Source: JBMOMT01 sp049324835 (GTDB taxonomy: Bacteria; Chloroflexota; Anaerolineae; CAYNKW01). From it: DNA of 64,000 nucleotides. Under the pieces are notes generated by a model. That model had not been told where the DNA came from. It did not search any database and saw only the letters and a list, made by a program, of their open reading frames with translations. A program made the translations under genes and the position numbers. Below are positions 1 through 7,621 of the stretch, in pieces. Position 1 is the stretch's first letter; each line of letters begins with the position of its first letter. Location: positions 21,944-85,943 of the forward strand of contig JBMOMT010000044.1 in NCBI GenBank assembly GCA_049324835.1, in the 5' to 3' direction.

Positions 1-17
1 TCTACGATCTCAGTCAT
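1..17 (-). CDS. gcvPB: Glycine dehydrogenase subunit 2 (GcvPB), first codons only
   Basis: An ATG at 17-15 on the minus strand opens a frame reading M-T-E-I-V before the window ends. It overlaps the last codons of gcvPA by 8 bases, the usual translational coupling for the two halves of split glycine decarboxylase. GcvPB would carry the PLP lysine. The call rests on position and on the expected gene order gcvH-gcvPA-gcvPB; five codons cannot prove it. Confidence 0.5.
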
Positions 18-1380
18 CGTCACCCTCCTCCCACTCTTTGACGATCTCTTGCAGCGCTTCCACCAGATAGTCGATCTCGTCTTTGGTGTTCAGCTCGGTG
101 ACGCATAACAGCGTCTGGCCCGCGCGATCGGGGTAAAAGCGGCCCAGGTCTACCCCACCGATGATGCCCCATTCGAGCAGTTCCTCGTTGAGCGTCTCGA
201 CCGGCAGCGGGCAGCGCACGGCGAACTCGTGGAAAAACGGGCTGTCGTCGGCCAGCTCAAAGCCGGGCAGCCCGGCGATGCGTCTTGCGGCATAGTGCGC
301 TTTGTGATAACTCAGCTCGGCCACCTGACGCAGGCCGCGCCTGCCCAGGGCGGCCATGTAGACGCCCGCCGCCAGGGCGTTGAGCGCCTGGTTGGTGCAG
401 ATGTTGGAGGTGGCCCGCTCGCGGCGGATGTGTTGCTCGCGGGCGACCAGGGTCATCACGTAACCGCGCTGGCCCCGATTGTCGACCGTCTGGCCCACCA
501 ATCGACCGGCCATCTTGCGCATGTAAGGCTCGCGACAGGCAAAGTAGCCCAGGGACGGCCCGCCAAAATTGAGGCCGTTGCCCAGGGGCTGACCATCACC
601 CAGCACCACGTCGGCGCCGTACTCGCCGGGCGCTTTGAACAATCCCAGTGAGATAGGATCGGCGGCGACGATGAACAACGCCCCGGCAGCATGAGCCGCG
701 TCGGCCAGGGCCTGCATCTGAGCCGGGGTGTACAGCCGCCCGAAAAAGTCGGGGTTTTGCACGGCCACACAGCAGGTATCGGCGTCGATCGAGGCTTTCA
801 AGGTTTCGAGATCGTTGGTCACATCGTCGCCCACCATCTCCAGCCCCAGGCCCTGGATGTAGGTGCACACCACCTGCCGGTATTCCGGATGAATGCCGGG
901 CGAAAGGATGGCCTTTTTCTTTTTGCCCCGGTGGACGTTAAAGGCCAGAATGATCCCTTCGGCCAGGGCGGTAGCGCCGTCGTAATGGGAGGCGTTGGCC
1001 ACGTCCATGCCGGTGAGAGCGCAGATCATGCTCTGGTATTCAAAGATGGTTTGCAGCGTGCCCTGACTGATCTCGGGCTGATAGGGGGTGTAGGCGGTGT
1101 AGAACTCGGAGCGGCTGATGACGTGATCCACGATGCTGGGCACAAAGCGGTTATAAGCTCCCGCGCCCAAAAAACAGAGATAGTGATCCAGGTCGGCGTT
1201 CTGCTCGCTCATATCCCGCAGCTCGGCCAACACCTCCATCTCGGAGAGCGCCGCGGGCAGGTTCAGCTCTGGGTAACGATGCCGTTCCGGCACATCACAG
1301 AACAGGTCTGCGATAGAGCCGACCCCGATGACGGCCAACATGGCTTCCCGATCGGCCGCAGTGTGGGGGACGTAACTCAT
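10..1380 (-). CDS. gcvPA: Glycine dehydrogenase (decarboxylating) subunit 1
   Basis: N-terminal half of the split P-protein of the glycine cleavage system, which decarboxylates glycine with PLP and passes the aminomethyl group to lipoyl-GcvH. The product is 456 residues, normal for GcvPA. The N-terminus (SYVPHTAADREAML) and the segments AYTPYQPEISQGTLQ and NASHYDGATALAE are typical of the family. An upstream in-frame ATG lies inside gcvH; the start at 1380 is preferred because its ATG overlaps the gcvH stop as ATGA, a standard coupled junction. It is transcribed with gcvH from the riboswitch-controlled promoter. The PLP lysine is in the partner subunit GcvPB, expected just outside the left edge. 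Confidence 0.96.
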   Translation of the reverse strand: MSYVPHTAADREAMLAVIGVGSIADLFCDVPERHRYPELNLPAALSEMEVLAELRDMSEQNADLDHYLCFLGAGAYNRFVPSIVDHVISRSEFYTAYTPYQPEISQGTLQTIFEYQSMICALTGMDVANASHYDGATALAEGIILAFNVHRGKKKKAILSPGIHPEYRQVVCTYIQGLGLEMVGDDVTNDLETLKASIDADTCCVAVQNPDFFGRLYTPAQMQALADAAHAAGALFIVAADPISLGLFKAPGEYGADVVLGDGQPLGNGLNFGGPSLGYFACREPYMRKMAGRLVGQTVDNRGQRGYVMTLVAREQHIRRERATSNICTNQALNALAAGVYMAALGRRGLRQVAELSYHKAHYAARRIAGLPGFELADDSPFFHEFAVRCPLPVETLNEELLEWGIIGGVDLGRFYPDRAGQTLLCVTELNTKDEIDYLVEALQEIVKEWEEGDDD

Positions 1381-1772
1381 CAGTGGCCCCCTTCCTGTTC
1401 GCAAAAAGCGGCATAGGTCCCGGCATCCATCAGATCCGCCAGCTCGGCCGGATCGGCGATGGCGATGCGCACGAACCAGGCTTCGCCAAAGGGGTCTGTA
1501 TTGACCAGCTCCGGCGAGTCTTGCAGCGTTTCGTTGATGGCCAGGATTTCGCCGCCCACCGGCAGGTAACAATCGGCGGCTGTTTTGACCGATTCGACAG
1601 TGGCATAGACCTCGCCCCTGTCAAAGGTGTCACCCGGTTCGGGCAACTCGACATAGACGACATCCGACAATTCACTCTGGGCAAAATCGCTGATGCCAGA
1701 GAGCGCTTCGTCGCCCTGGACGCGGACCCACTCGTGGTTCCTGGTGTAAAGGCAATCCGGATCGATTTTCAT
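1380..1772 (-). CDS. gcvH: Glycine cleavage system H protein
   Basis: Lipoyl carrier that shuttles the aminomethyl group between P-, T- and L-proteins. 130 residues, the usual size. The lipoylation motif VESVKTAADCY is clear, with Lys in the middle, and the C-terminal GEAWFVRIAI strand is conserved. A longer frame reaches 1799, but the ATG at 1772 follows a perfect AGGAGG at suitable distance and gives the family N-terminus MKIDPDCLYTRNHEWV. It is the first gene after the glycine riboswitch. No gcvT lies between the riboswitch and gcvH, so the T-protein must be after gcvPB or elsewhere. Confidence 0.97.
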   Translation of the reverse strand: MKIDPDCLYTRNHEWVRVQGDEALSGISDFAQSELSDVVYVELPEPGDTFDRGEVYATVESVKTAADCYLPVGGEILAINETLQDSPELVNTDPFGEAWFVRIAIADPAELADLMDAGTYAAFCEQEGGH

Positions 1773-1896
1773 GTTATCCTCCTCGTATAATATGCTCATA
1801 GTCAGGCACGTAATGGAGTGGAGTACCGTAGGACGCCACTCTGCCCTGCTGCGTGGCTCACTACCAACCTCCTTTGGGTTGGGCCGTGACCGAATT

Positions 1897-1937
1897 ACAA
1901 AAGGGGAGCAGACAGAATCGAAAACTGTCTGCTCCCC
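1897..1937 (-). terminator. Intrinsic terminator of the glycine riboswitch
   Basis: A perfect 13-bp inverted repeat (1903-1915 with 1925-1937) encloses a 9-base loop and on the minus strand is followed by TTTTGT. It directly abuts the second glycine aptamer and lies about 125 bases before gcvH. That is the place of an expression platform: without glycine it should stop transcription. The loop and left arm would have to be sequestered by the aptamer for read-through, which I infer from known gcv riboswitches. Confidence 0.88.
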
Positions 1938-2132
1938 CTGTCGATCATACCTGAGAGATTCCCCTCACCCCGCACATCCTGGCAGCAAGAGTTGCACCAT
2001 CGGTGACGCCAAGCCGGCGTCTTTCCAGAGGAAAACGATTCAGGGTCCTTTTACCTGAGAGTTTCACACGGCGGCCAGGCCCTCGCGCCGGCTTGCCCCT
2101 TCGGTGCCCGCCCTTTGCGGGTCTCTCCCCCG
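1938..2132 (-). ncRNA. Tandem glycine riboswitch
   Basis: Two consecutive aptamers on the minus strand. The conserved CTCTCAGGT of each appears at 2061-2053 and 1957-1949, and each aptamer also carries its ACCGA(A/T)GG-type segment (near 2106 and 2005) and the purine-rich opening GGGAGAGACC (near 2130). Aptamer I spans about 2046-2132 and aptamer II about 1938-2040, with the short linker usual for tandem glycine riboswitches. It is followed by an intrinsic terminator and gcvH, matching the ON-switch architecture known for glycine cleavage operons: cooperative glycine binding prevents termination. Confidence 0.93.
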
Positions 2133-2164
2133 AAAAGTGTCGAATCAGCATCGGATCAGGGGCG

Positions 2165-2193
2165 ATTATACAATAGCCGTGGGGGTTTGTCAA
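2165..2193 (-). promoter_or_regulatory. Consensus sigma-70 promoter of the gcv operon
   Basis: TTGACA (2193-2188) and TATAAT (2170-2165) with exactly 17 bases between, both perfect consensus. Transcription should begin near 2158, about 25 bases before the first aptamer. The -35 box overlaps the stop codon of the upstream nuclease gene. Confidence 0.9.
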
Positions 2194-2552
2194 TCGTCTG
2201 GATAGGGTTCCGCCATGCCACGATCCAACAACTCTTGATTCAGGTGAATGCCCTCGGCCAGGATCTCTTGCCAATCGGTGCTGGTGTCGTGGTAAAAGAC
2301 ATCGGCAATGTAACGGCCATACTTGCCTATTTTGTAAGAGTTGATGACCACCCGCTTGCCCACGGGCAGCTTTTCTTGCACGAACGCTTTGACCTCGAGA
2401 CCCCTGGGACGCTGCGGGCCGCGGAGTTCAGGCGTGTCGATCCCACGGAGCCGCAGATTCATCGTGGCGGTCAGGAAAAAACCCAGGTCAACGGTGACGT
2501 ATACCGTATCGCCGTCGACCACTCGTTGCACCGTAGCCCGATACTGATACAT
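2190..2552 (-). CDS. Thermonuclease (SNase-like) family protein
   Basis: 120-residue staphylococcal-nuclease fold protein expected to cleave nucleic acid with Ca2+. The calcium-site DGDTVYV, the LRLRGIDTPE segment carrying the catalytic Arg and Glu, and KYGRYIADVF with the second catalytic Arg are all present, so it looks active. No signal peptide is visible, so if exported it needs another route; many short family members are nevertheless annotated as extracytoplasmic. The ATG at 2552 is preceded by AGGAGG. It has its own promoter (2617-2644), and its 3' end carries the -35 box of the gcv promoter. Confidence 0.9.
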   Translation of the reverse strand: MYQYRATVQRVVDGDTVYVTVDLGFFLTATMNLRLRGIDTPELRGPQRPRGLEVKAFVQEKLPVGKRVVINSYKIGKYGRYIADVFYHDTSTDWQEILAEGIHLNQELLDRGMAEPYPDD

Positions 2553-2616
2553 GCTCGCCTCCTGTTCGCACGAGTTTTTGCCATACCTGGCAACTGACCG
2601 ATCGTCCTCACAGCCT

Positions 2617-2644
2617 ATTCTACCCGAATCGACCGCCAGGTCAA
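2617..2644 (-). promoter_or_regulatory. Promoter of the nuclease gene
   Basis: TTGACC (2644-2639), 16 bases, TAGAAT (2622-2617) on the minus strand, about 65 bases before the nuclease start. Confidence 0.65.
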
Positions 2645-2647
2645 GCT

Positions 2648-2667
2648 AAAAAAGCCGGTGTGCGGCA
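2648..2667 (-). terminator. Possible weak terminator after the ABC operon
   Basis: A short GCCG-loop-CGGC hairpin on the minus strand is followed by TTTTTT, just after the stop of the ATPase gene at 2676. The stem is only 4-5 bp, so efficiency is doubtful. Confidence 0.4.
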
Positions 2668-2675
2668 GCGGAACG

Positions 2676-3362
2676 TTATTTACGCCACTCCTCTCGCAGA
2701 ATGGCGCCGTCAGAAAGGTAAATGGTGCGGTCGGTCTTGTGCGCCACGCCGGGGTCGTGAGTGACGACGATAAAAGTCTGGCCCTGAGTCTGATTGAGAT
2801 CGTGCAGCAGCGCCATGATCTCGGCGGCAGTGTGGGTGTCCAACTCACCCGTTGGCTCGTCGGCCAGAACGATGGCCGGCCGGTTGATCAGCGCCCGGGC
2901 CACCGCCACCCGCTGCTGTTCGCCGCCGGAAAGCTCTACCGGGCGGTGATGATGCCGCTCGCCCAGGCCCACCTGTTCCAACAGCTCTCTCGCCCAGCGT
3001 CGACCGCTCGTCCGATCCAGCCGCGAATAACGCAGCGGCAGCATCACGTTCTCCATCGCCGAAAGGTCCGGCAAAAGATTAAATTGTTGGAAAACAAAAC
3101 CCACCATCTGCTGCCGGATACGCGGCAACTTGCGGCGAGGCAACGCCGTCACTTGCACGCCGTCGATGAACACCGTGCCATCGGTGGGCCGATCCAGACA
3201 GCCCAACAGGTTGAGCAGCGTGCTCTTGCCGCTGCCAGAGCGCCCCATCACCGACAGGAACTCGCCCTTTTCGATGGCTAGATCGACGCCGCGCAAGGCG
3301 TGCACCTCGGTCAGCCCCATGAGATACGTTTTGGTCAGGTTGTGCGCTTCCACGATGGCCAT
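2676..3362 (-). CDS. ABC transporter ATP-binding protein, LolD/MacB type
   Basis: Nucleotide-binding subunit, 228 residues. Walker A GRSGSGKST at 40-48, Q-loop FVFQQFNLLP, signature LSGGEQQ, Walker B IVLADEP with catalytic Glu, D-loop GELD and switch His in VVTHD are all intact. This subfamily drives mechanotransmission permeases of the MacB/FtsX type rather than channel importers. It is the third gene of an operon with an HlyD-type adaptor (15 bases upstream) and a double MacB-like permease. The substrate cannot be read from the sequence; export of a lipid, peptide or lipoprotein is typical of the family. Confidence 0.95.
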   Translation of the reverse strand: MAIVEAHNLTKTYLMGLTEVHALRGVDLAIEKGEFLSVMGRSGSGKSTLLNLLGCLDRPTDGTVFIDGVQVTALPRRKLPRIRQQMVGFVFQQFNLLPDLSAMENVMLPLRYSRLDRTSGRRWARELLEQVGLGERHHHRPVELSGGEQQRVAVARALINRPAIVLADEPTGELDTHTAAEIMALLHDLNQTQGQTFIVVTHDPGVAHKTDRTIYLSDGAILREEWRK

Positions 3363-3377
3363 TGCACGCTCCCCCGA

Positions 3378-4886
3378 TCATTCCGATCTGGCAAACTCGA
3401 CCCGCACCGACATGCCCCAACGTAACCCGGCATCAAAGGTGTCCAGCGTAATGGTGGCCTTGTAGGTCACGTCGCCAGACGACAACACGGTGGGATTGAG
3501 AGCGATCTGCCGGATGTGACCCGACAGTATCTTTTCGTCGAAAGCGGTGAAAAAAAGCTGCACCGCCTGATCCGGATCGATGTGGGTGACAGCCCACTCG
3601 TCCAGGTCTTCCGTCTCGACCAGCCAGCCGGAGAGATCGGCCACGGTCACGGCCGGCGCGCCCGCAGCCGCGGCACTGCCAGTCTGCACAACGATAGCGC
3701 TCACCACACCACCGAACGGCGCCTGGATAGTCACCTCGTCCAGGCGAGCACTGGCCCGTTCCAGGGCGGCCTCGGCCTGCGCCACGTTGAGCGCGGCCTG
3801 CGCCATGGCGATTTCTTCGGGGCCGGCCTGCAATCGATCCAATGCCGCCTGGGCCTGCGCCAGCGACGCCTGCGCCTGTAACGATCCGGCCTCGGCCTGC
3901 GCCACACCGGCCCCGGCCTGCGTCACGGCGGCCTGGGCCTGCGCCACCGCCGCCTCAGCCTGGACGATCTGTTCGTCGATGCCGTCCACACGCGCCTGGG
4001 CCTCCAGCACACCCACCTCGGCCGCCGCCACCGACGCCTGAGCCGCCGCCAGCGACTGCTCGGAGGCCGTGGCGTTCTGCGCCTGCTGATAGCTGATCTC
4101 GGCCAGGCGCACAGCGATCTCTAAATTGGCAATATCCAGCCGCATCTGCTCCAAAATATAACCGGGGATGCCGGGCCGCGCCTGCACGGCGTCGCGCTCG
4201 AATTGCATGCGGGCCAGGTTGTTGCGCGCCTGCTCCCAATTGAGACGCGCCTGCTCCACAGCGTCGGCTTCAGGGCCGGCCTGGAGCGCCGTCAGGGCCG
4301 CCTGAGCGCTGACCAGCAAAGCCTGCGCGCTCTTGAGGCCCGCCCTGGCAGCGACGCCGCCGTCTTGCAGCGCGTCCCGCGCGGCGATGGCGTTGGTCAG
4401 TGCAATACGGGCGCTGATCTGCCCGGCCTGGGCGCTGGTCAGACTCGCTTCGGCGGCCAAAAGCCCTGCCTGAGCGCTGCTCAGTGACGCTTTGGCGCCG
4501 GCAAGCTCGGCCGCCGAGGCCGGTCTCACCGTCTGGCTGTAACTCAGCCGGGCAGCCAGCAACGCATCCTGCGCCTGGCGCACGGCCCACTCCAGCTCAT
4601 CGGTGTCCAGCCGGGCGAGCACCTGGCCGGCCGAGACTTGATCTCCCACCTCCACGGCCAGCTCGCCCACGATACCCGTCACAGCAAAGCTCAATGTCTC
4701 CACACGCGCCGGCGCCAGCCTGCCCCGCGCCCGGATCGCTGCGGCCTGGGCAGCAGATGGTGTTGCCTGTGCGCCTGGCGTTCCCTCCCGATCACCGATC
4801 AGTTTGGGGGCCAGCAAGCTGCTGCCCACACACACCCCTACACCGAGGAGGATCAGCACGATGACAATGATCACCAGTCGTTTCAT
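3378..4886 (-). CDS. HlyD/MacA-family membrane fusion protein with long coiled coil
   Basis: 502-residue adaptor of an ABC efflux system. One N-terminal membrane segment (about 5-28) is followed by a biotinyl-lipoyl-like half (GIVGELAVEVGDQVSAGQVLARLD), a very long Ala/Gln-rich helical hairpin (about 110-370), the second lipoyl half (VTIQAPFGGVVSAIVVQTGS) and a beta-barrel end. The helical part has a heptad-like AQAA periodicity and is longer than in E. coli MacA. In a monoderm-like or atypical envelope the hairpin cannot dock on TolC in the usual way, so its partner is unclear. It lies between the permease (27 bases upstream) and the ATPase. Confidence 0.9.
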   Translation of the reverse strand: MKRLVIIVIVLILLGVGVCVGSSLLAPKLIGDREGTPGAQATPSAAQAAAIRARGRLAPARVETLSFAVTGIVGELAVEVGDQVSAGQVLARLDTDELEWAVRQAQDALLAARLSYSQTVRPASAAELAGAKASLSSAQAGLLAAEASLTSAQAGQISARIALTNAIAARDALQDGGVAARAGLKSAQALLVSAQAALTALQAGPEADAVEQARLNWEQARNNLARMQFERDAVQARPGIPGYILEQMRLDIANLEIAVRLAEISYQQAQNATASEQSLAAAQASVAAAEVGVLEAQARVDGIDEQIVQAEAAVAQAQAAVTQAGAGVAQAEAGSLQAQASLAQAQAALDRLQAGPEEIAMAQAALNVAQAEAALERASARLDEVTIQAPFGGVVSAIVVQTGSAAAAGAPAVTVADLSGWLVETEDLDEWAVTHIDPDQAVQLFFTAFDEKILSGHIRQIALNPTVLSSGDVTYKATITLDTFDAGLRWGMSVRVEFARSE

Positions 4887-4913
4887 AGCAGCTCCTTTGC
4901 CTGGGATTGCCCC

Positions 4914-7214
4914 CTACTCTGTCCTCAAAGCCACCACCGGATCCAGGCGGCTGGCCCGCCAGGCCGGGTAGAGGCCGGCAAACATGCCCAGCAGCACGGT
5001 CAGCACAATGGCCCCCACGGCCAACCGCGGCGTGACCAACAAAACGTGAAGGTTTTCCAGGTGTTCGGTGATGGCATTGATCAACCGCACCGTGCCCCAA
5101 CCCAACGACAACCCGGTGAGCCCACCCAACCCGCCGACGATGCCGGCATCGACGACCACCTCGGCCAGAATGTCCGGATCACCCGCGCCCACCGCCTTTT
5201 TGAGGCCGATCTCACGCGTGCGCTCCGAAACGACCATGACCATGGTATTGATCACGCTCAACCCACCGACGACGATGGCCAATATCCCACTGGCGCTGAG
5301 AATCAGGAAAAAAATGGTGAGCGCCTGGCGCATTTCCTCATAACCTTGCCTGGCGGTATAGGTGCGGATGCCAGGCAGCGCCTCTCTGATGCGCCGGGCA
5401 ACGATGCCTGCATCCTGACCCGGCGCGATCAGCGCCGTGATAGAACCGGCCAGGCCAGACGGCTGTCCGAGCAGAGCAGCCCAGGCATCCATGGAAACAA
5501 ACGCCCGGCTGTTAAAAGTTCCGGCGATGAGGTTGTTCGGCTGCCGCTCCAGAATGCCGACGACGGTGAACTCGCGGTCGCGGATGATCAACAGGCTGCC
5601 GATTGTTAACCCACGCCCCTGAGCCAGGTCGTAACCCACCACCGTCTCGGTCAGGCTGCCCGGCCAGAGCCAACGGCCGGCCCACAGCCGCGTGGAGAAG
5701 GGGTTATCGAAATCCAGCTCGCCGGTGGGCGAATCGATGCCGAAAAAAGTCTCGGCCAGCGCATCCTCACTGGCTTGCTCTTCGAGGGTGCCGCCCCAGG
5801 CGCTGATCACCATGCCGCGTACGCCCTCAACCCGTTCCACCGTCCGCCGTATGGCAGACTGCGAGAATGAGGCAGATCTACTCTCATAGACGGCGATACG
5901 ATCTGCCGCGCCGGTTTCGGCCTCCTTCAACATGCCGTTCAGGTATTCACTCAGGCTGCCGATGACCGTCAGGGCAAAGACGCCTACCGCCACGCCGCCC
6001 ACGGTGAGCAGGGCGCGTCCGTGGCTGCGCAAGAGGTGAACGAGCCGTCGCAAGAGAGCCCGGCGGCCGGGCTCGGCGCCGAGGCTACCACGCAGCGCCT
6101 GCACCGGATCCAGGCGGCTGGCCCGCCAGGCCGGGTAGAGGCCGGCGACCATGCCCAACAGCACCGTAAAGACCACCCCGGCCACTGCCAGACGGGGCGT
6201 GGTTTTAAAGATGCTCAAACCCACAGCCGCGTCCATGATGGCGTTCGTCAGGTGGGTTGCCCCCCAGCCGGTCAGCACACCCAACCCGCCGCCCAGCCCG
6301 CCGATGATCCCCGCCTCGATGACCACCTCGGCCAGCACGTCGCCGTCGGTGGCGCCCAGCGCTTTTTTGAGGCCGATCTCGCGGCTGCGCTCGGTCACCG
6401 CCATGACCATGGTGTTGACGATGGTCAGCCCGCCGACGAGGATGGCCAGGGCGGCCAGGGCGGCAAAGATCAGGTTAAAGAGAATCATACTCCGGCGGTT
6501 TTCCTCTCGGCGCTCGCTGGGCAACCTCAGATTCACACCATCGACCTGATCCAGGATGTTCTGTGCTACCTCGTCCGGGTCTGCCCCTGGGGCCACGACG
6601 ACAGTAAGGTTGCCAAAATACCAGGGGTCGTTGAGGATGCGCCGGGCAGCCTCGTAAGAGATCTGCACAAAGTAGGCCGGATCGTTGGGCACGCGCTCCC
6701 AGATGCCCACCAGGGTAAAAGTGCGGCTCTGAAAAATGATCGCCTGGCCCACCTGCCAGCCGCGCTTCTGGGTGATCTCGTAACCGGCGATGGCCTCGTG
6801 CTGGCTGCCGGGCGCGGGAAAACGACCCTCGCGGAGGCTCATGTCGGCGCGGCTGAGGTGAAAGAATTCCATGCCGGGCATATCTGAGGTGGTGCCGTAA
6901 AAATAATCGGGGCCAGAAAAAGAGGCCTCATCGTCGTCAGGATCGAGCCGCCCATAGAGCGAGCGCAGCGATCCGGCCACGCCTGGCACGCGCCGCAGTT
7001 GGCGCAGTGTGCTCTCGTTGATGGGGTGTTCCCAGTCCTCAGGCCAGATGGAGATACGACTTTCCGAGGCGCGTTCGTTGCCCGTGATCATCTCGTTCAT
7101 GAATTCACTCAGCGAACCAACGACGGTCAGGGCAAAAATACCCACGCCGATGGCAAAGAGCGTCAGCAGGGTGCGTAATCTCCGGCGGAACAGGTGCGAG
7201 AGGATCTCGTTCAT
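4914..7214 (-). CDS. Duplicated MacB/FtsX-type ABC permease (two modules in one chain)
   Basis: 766 residues made of two homologous MacB modules. Each has an N-terminal helix ending IG(V)G(I/V)FALTV(V/I)GSLSE, an extracytoplasmic MacB periplasmic core domain, and three C-terminal helices ending GLYPAWRASRLDPV. Module 1 is about residues 1-385, module 2 about 390-766. MacB normally works as a homodimer of one such module, so this chain looks like a fused pseudo-dimer. The frame is open to 7424, but the ATG at 7214 gives the expected MNEILSHLFRRRLRTLL start. First gene of the operon; its leader contains repeat A1. Confidence 0.92.
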   Translation of the reverse strand: MNEILSHLFRRRLRTLLTLFAIGVGIFALTVVGSLSEFMNEMITGNERASESRISIWPEDWEHPINESTLRQLRRVPGVAGSLRSLYGRLDPDDDEASFSGPDYFYGTTSDMPGMEFFHLSRADMSLREGRFPAPGSQHEAIAGYEITQKRGWQVGQAIIFQSRTFTLVGIWERVPNDPAYFVQISYEAARRILNDPWYFGNLTVVVAPGADPDEVAQNILDQVDGVNLRLPSERREENRRSMILFNLIFAALAALAILVGGLTIVNTMVMAVTERSREIGLKKALGATDGDVLAEVVIEAGIIGGLGGGLGVLTGWGATHLTNAIMDAAVGLSIFKTTPRLAVAGVVFTVLLGMVAGLYPAWRASRLDPVQALRGSLGAEPGRRALLRRLVHLLRSHGRALLTVGGVAVGVFALTVIGSLSEYLNGMLKEAETGAADRIAVYESRSASFSQSAIRRTVERVEGVRGMVISAWGGTLEEQASEDALAETFFGIDSPTGELDFDNPFSTRLWAGRWLWPGSLTETVVGYDLAQGRGLTIGSLLIIRDREFTVVGILERQPNNLIAGTFNSRAFVSMDAWAALLGQPSGLAGSITALIAPGQDAGIVARRIREALPGIRTYTARQGYEEMRQALTIFFLILSASGILAIVVGGLSVINTMVMVVSERTREIGLKKAVGAGDPDILAEVVVDAGIVGGLGGLTGLSLGWGTVRLINAITEHLENLHVLLVTPRLAVGAIVLTVLLGMFAGLYPAWRASRLDPVVALRTE

Positions 7215-7250
7215 ATCCAGCAACCAACAGTCACCGATCGGGTTTATACC

Positions 7251-7364
7251 GTAACCGCCCACCCTCCCGCAGGCTTGGAAGTGATTTCGAGTAGAAATCG
7301 GTCCAAGCCGGCAAACGATTTCAGTCGGTTTTCCAGCCTGCGGGAGGGTAGGCTGAGCAGTTAC
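7251..7364 (-). repeat. Repeat element A, copy 1
   Basis: 114-bp element bounded by inverted repeats of about 30 bp (outer GTAACTGCTCA, inner CCCTCCCGCAGGCT). The ends match copy 2 at 32213-32355 almost perfectly, while the interior is unrelated and holds its own small hairpin (GATTTC/GAAATC). On the minus strand it sits in the 5' leader of the permease operon, some 30 bases after the predicted transcription start. Confidence 0.85.
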
Positions 7365-7395
7365 TTTATACCTATAAAACATAGGTAATAACGCC

Positions 7396-7424
7396 ATTGT
7401 AGCACTGTTTCGTTGCCCTGTCAA
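7396..7424 (-). promoter_or_regulatory. Promoter of the ABC export operon
   Basis: TTGACA (7424-7419), 17 bases, TACAAT (7401-7396) on the minus strand. It lies between repeats A1 and B1, so the transcript begins near 7389 and runs through A1 before reaching the permease ATG at 7214. Confidence 0.82.
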
Positions 7425-7450
7425 CCGGCTACATTTCAGTCTGGGGCCGA

Positions 7451-7563
7451 GTTTTCATCCTCCCGCAGGTTTTGGGTGCACAAAAGTCGTTTCCTCCCGT
7501 TCTGCGACTCTACCTGGGTGCAACTCGCCCCGACTGAACCTGCGAGAGGATAGACTGCCCCAA
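7451..7563. repeat. Repeat element B, copy 1
   Basis: About 113 bp with terminal inverted repeats built on ATCCTCCCGCAGGTT, matching copy 2 at 32473-32585 over its whole length, including the interior. Inner pairing arms TGCAC (7477-7481) and GTGCA (7518-7522), then AGTCG (7485-7489) and CGACT (7505-7509), suggest one long hairpin. It lies between two divergent promoters. Confidence 0.85.
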
Positions 7564-7586
7564 AAGTAACACCCTTTGCGGGCAGG

Positions 7587-7615
7587 TTTACATTTCGCTG
7601 CAAATGTGATACAAT
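7587..7615 (+). promoter_or_regulatory. Promoter of metG
   Basis: TTTACA (7587-7592), 17 bases, TACAAT (7610-7615). Transcription from about 7622 would give a leader of about 245 bases before metG. Confidence 0.75.
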
Positions 7616-7621
7616 AGCCCC

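Noticed and set aside
691..1416. Long plus-strand frame opposite gcvPA
   Set aside because: Shadow of the real gene in GC-rich sequence; no ribosome site, no family features, low-complexity His/Gly/Gln composition.
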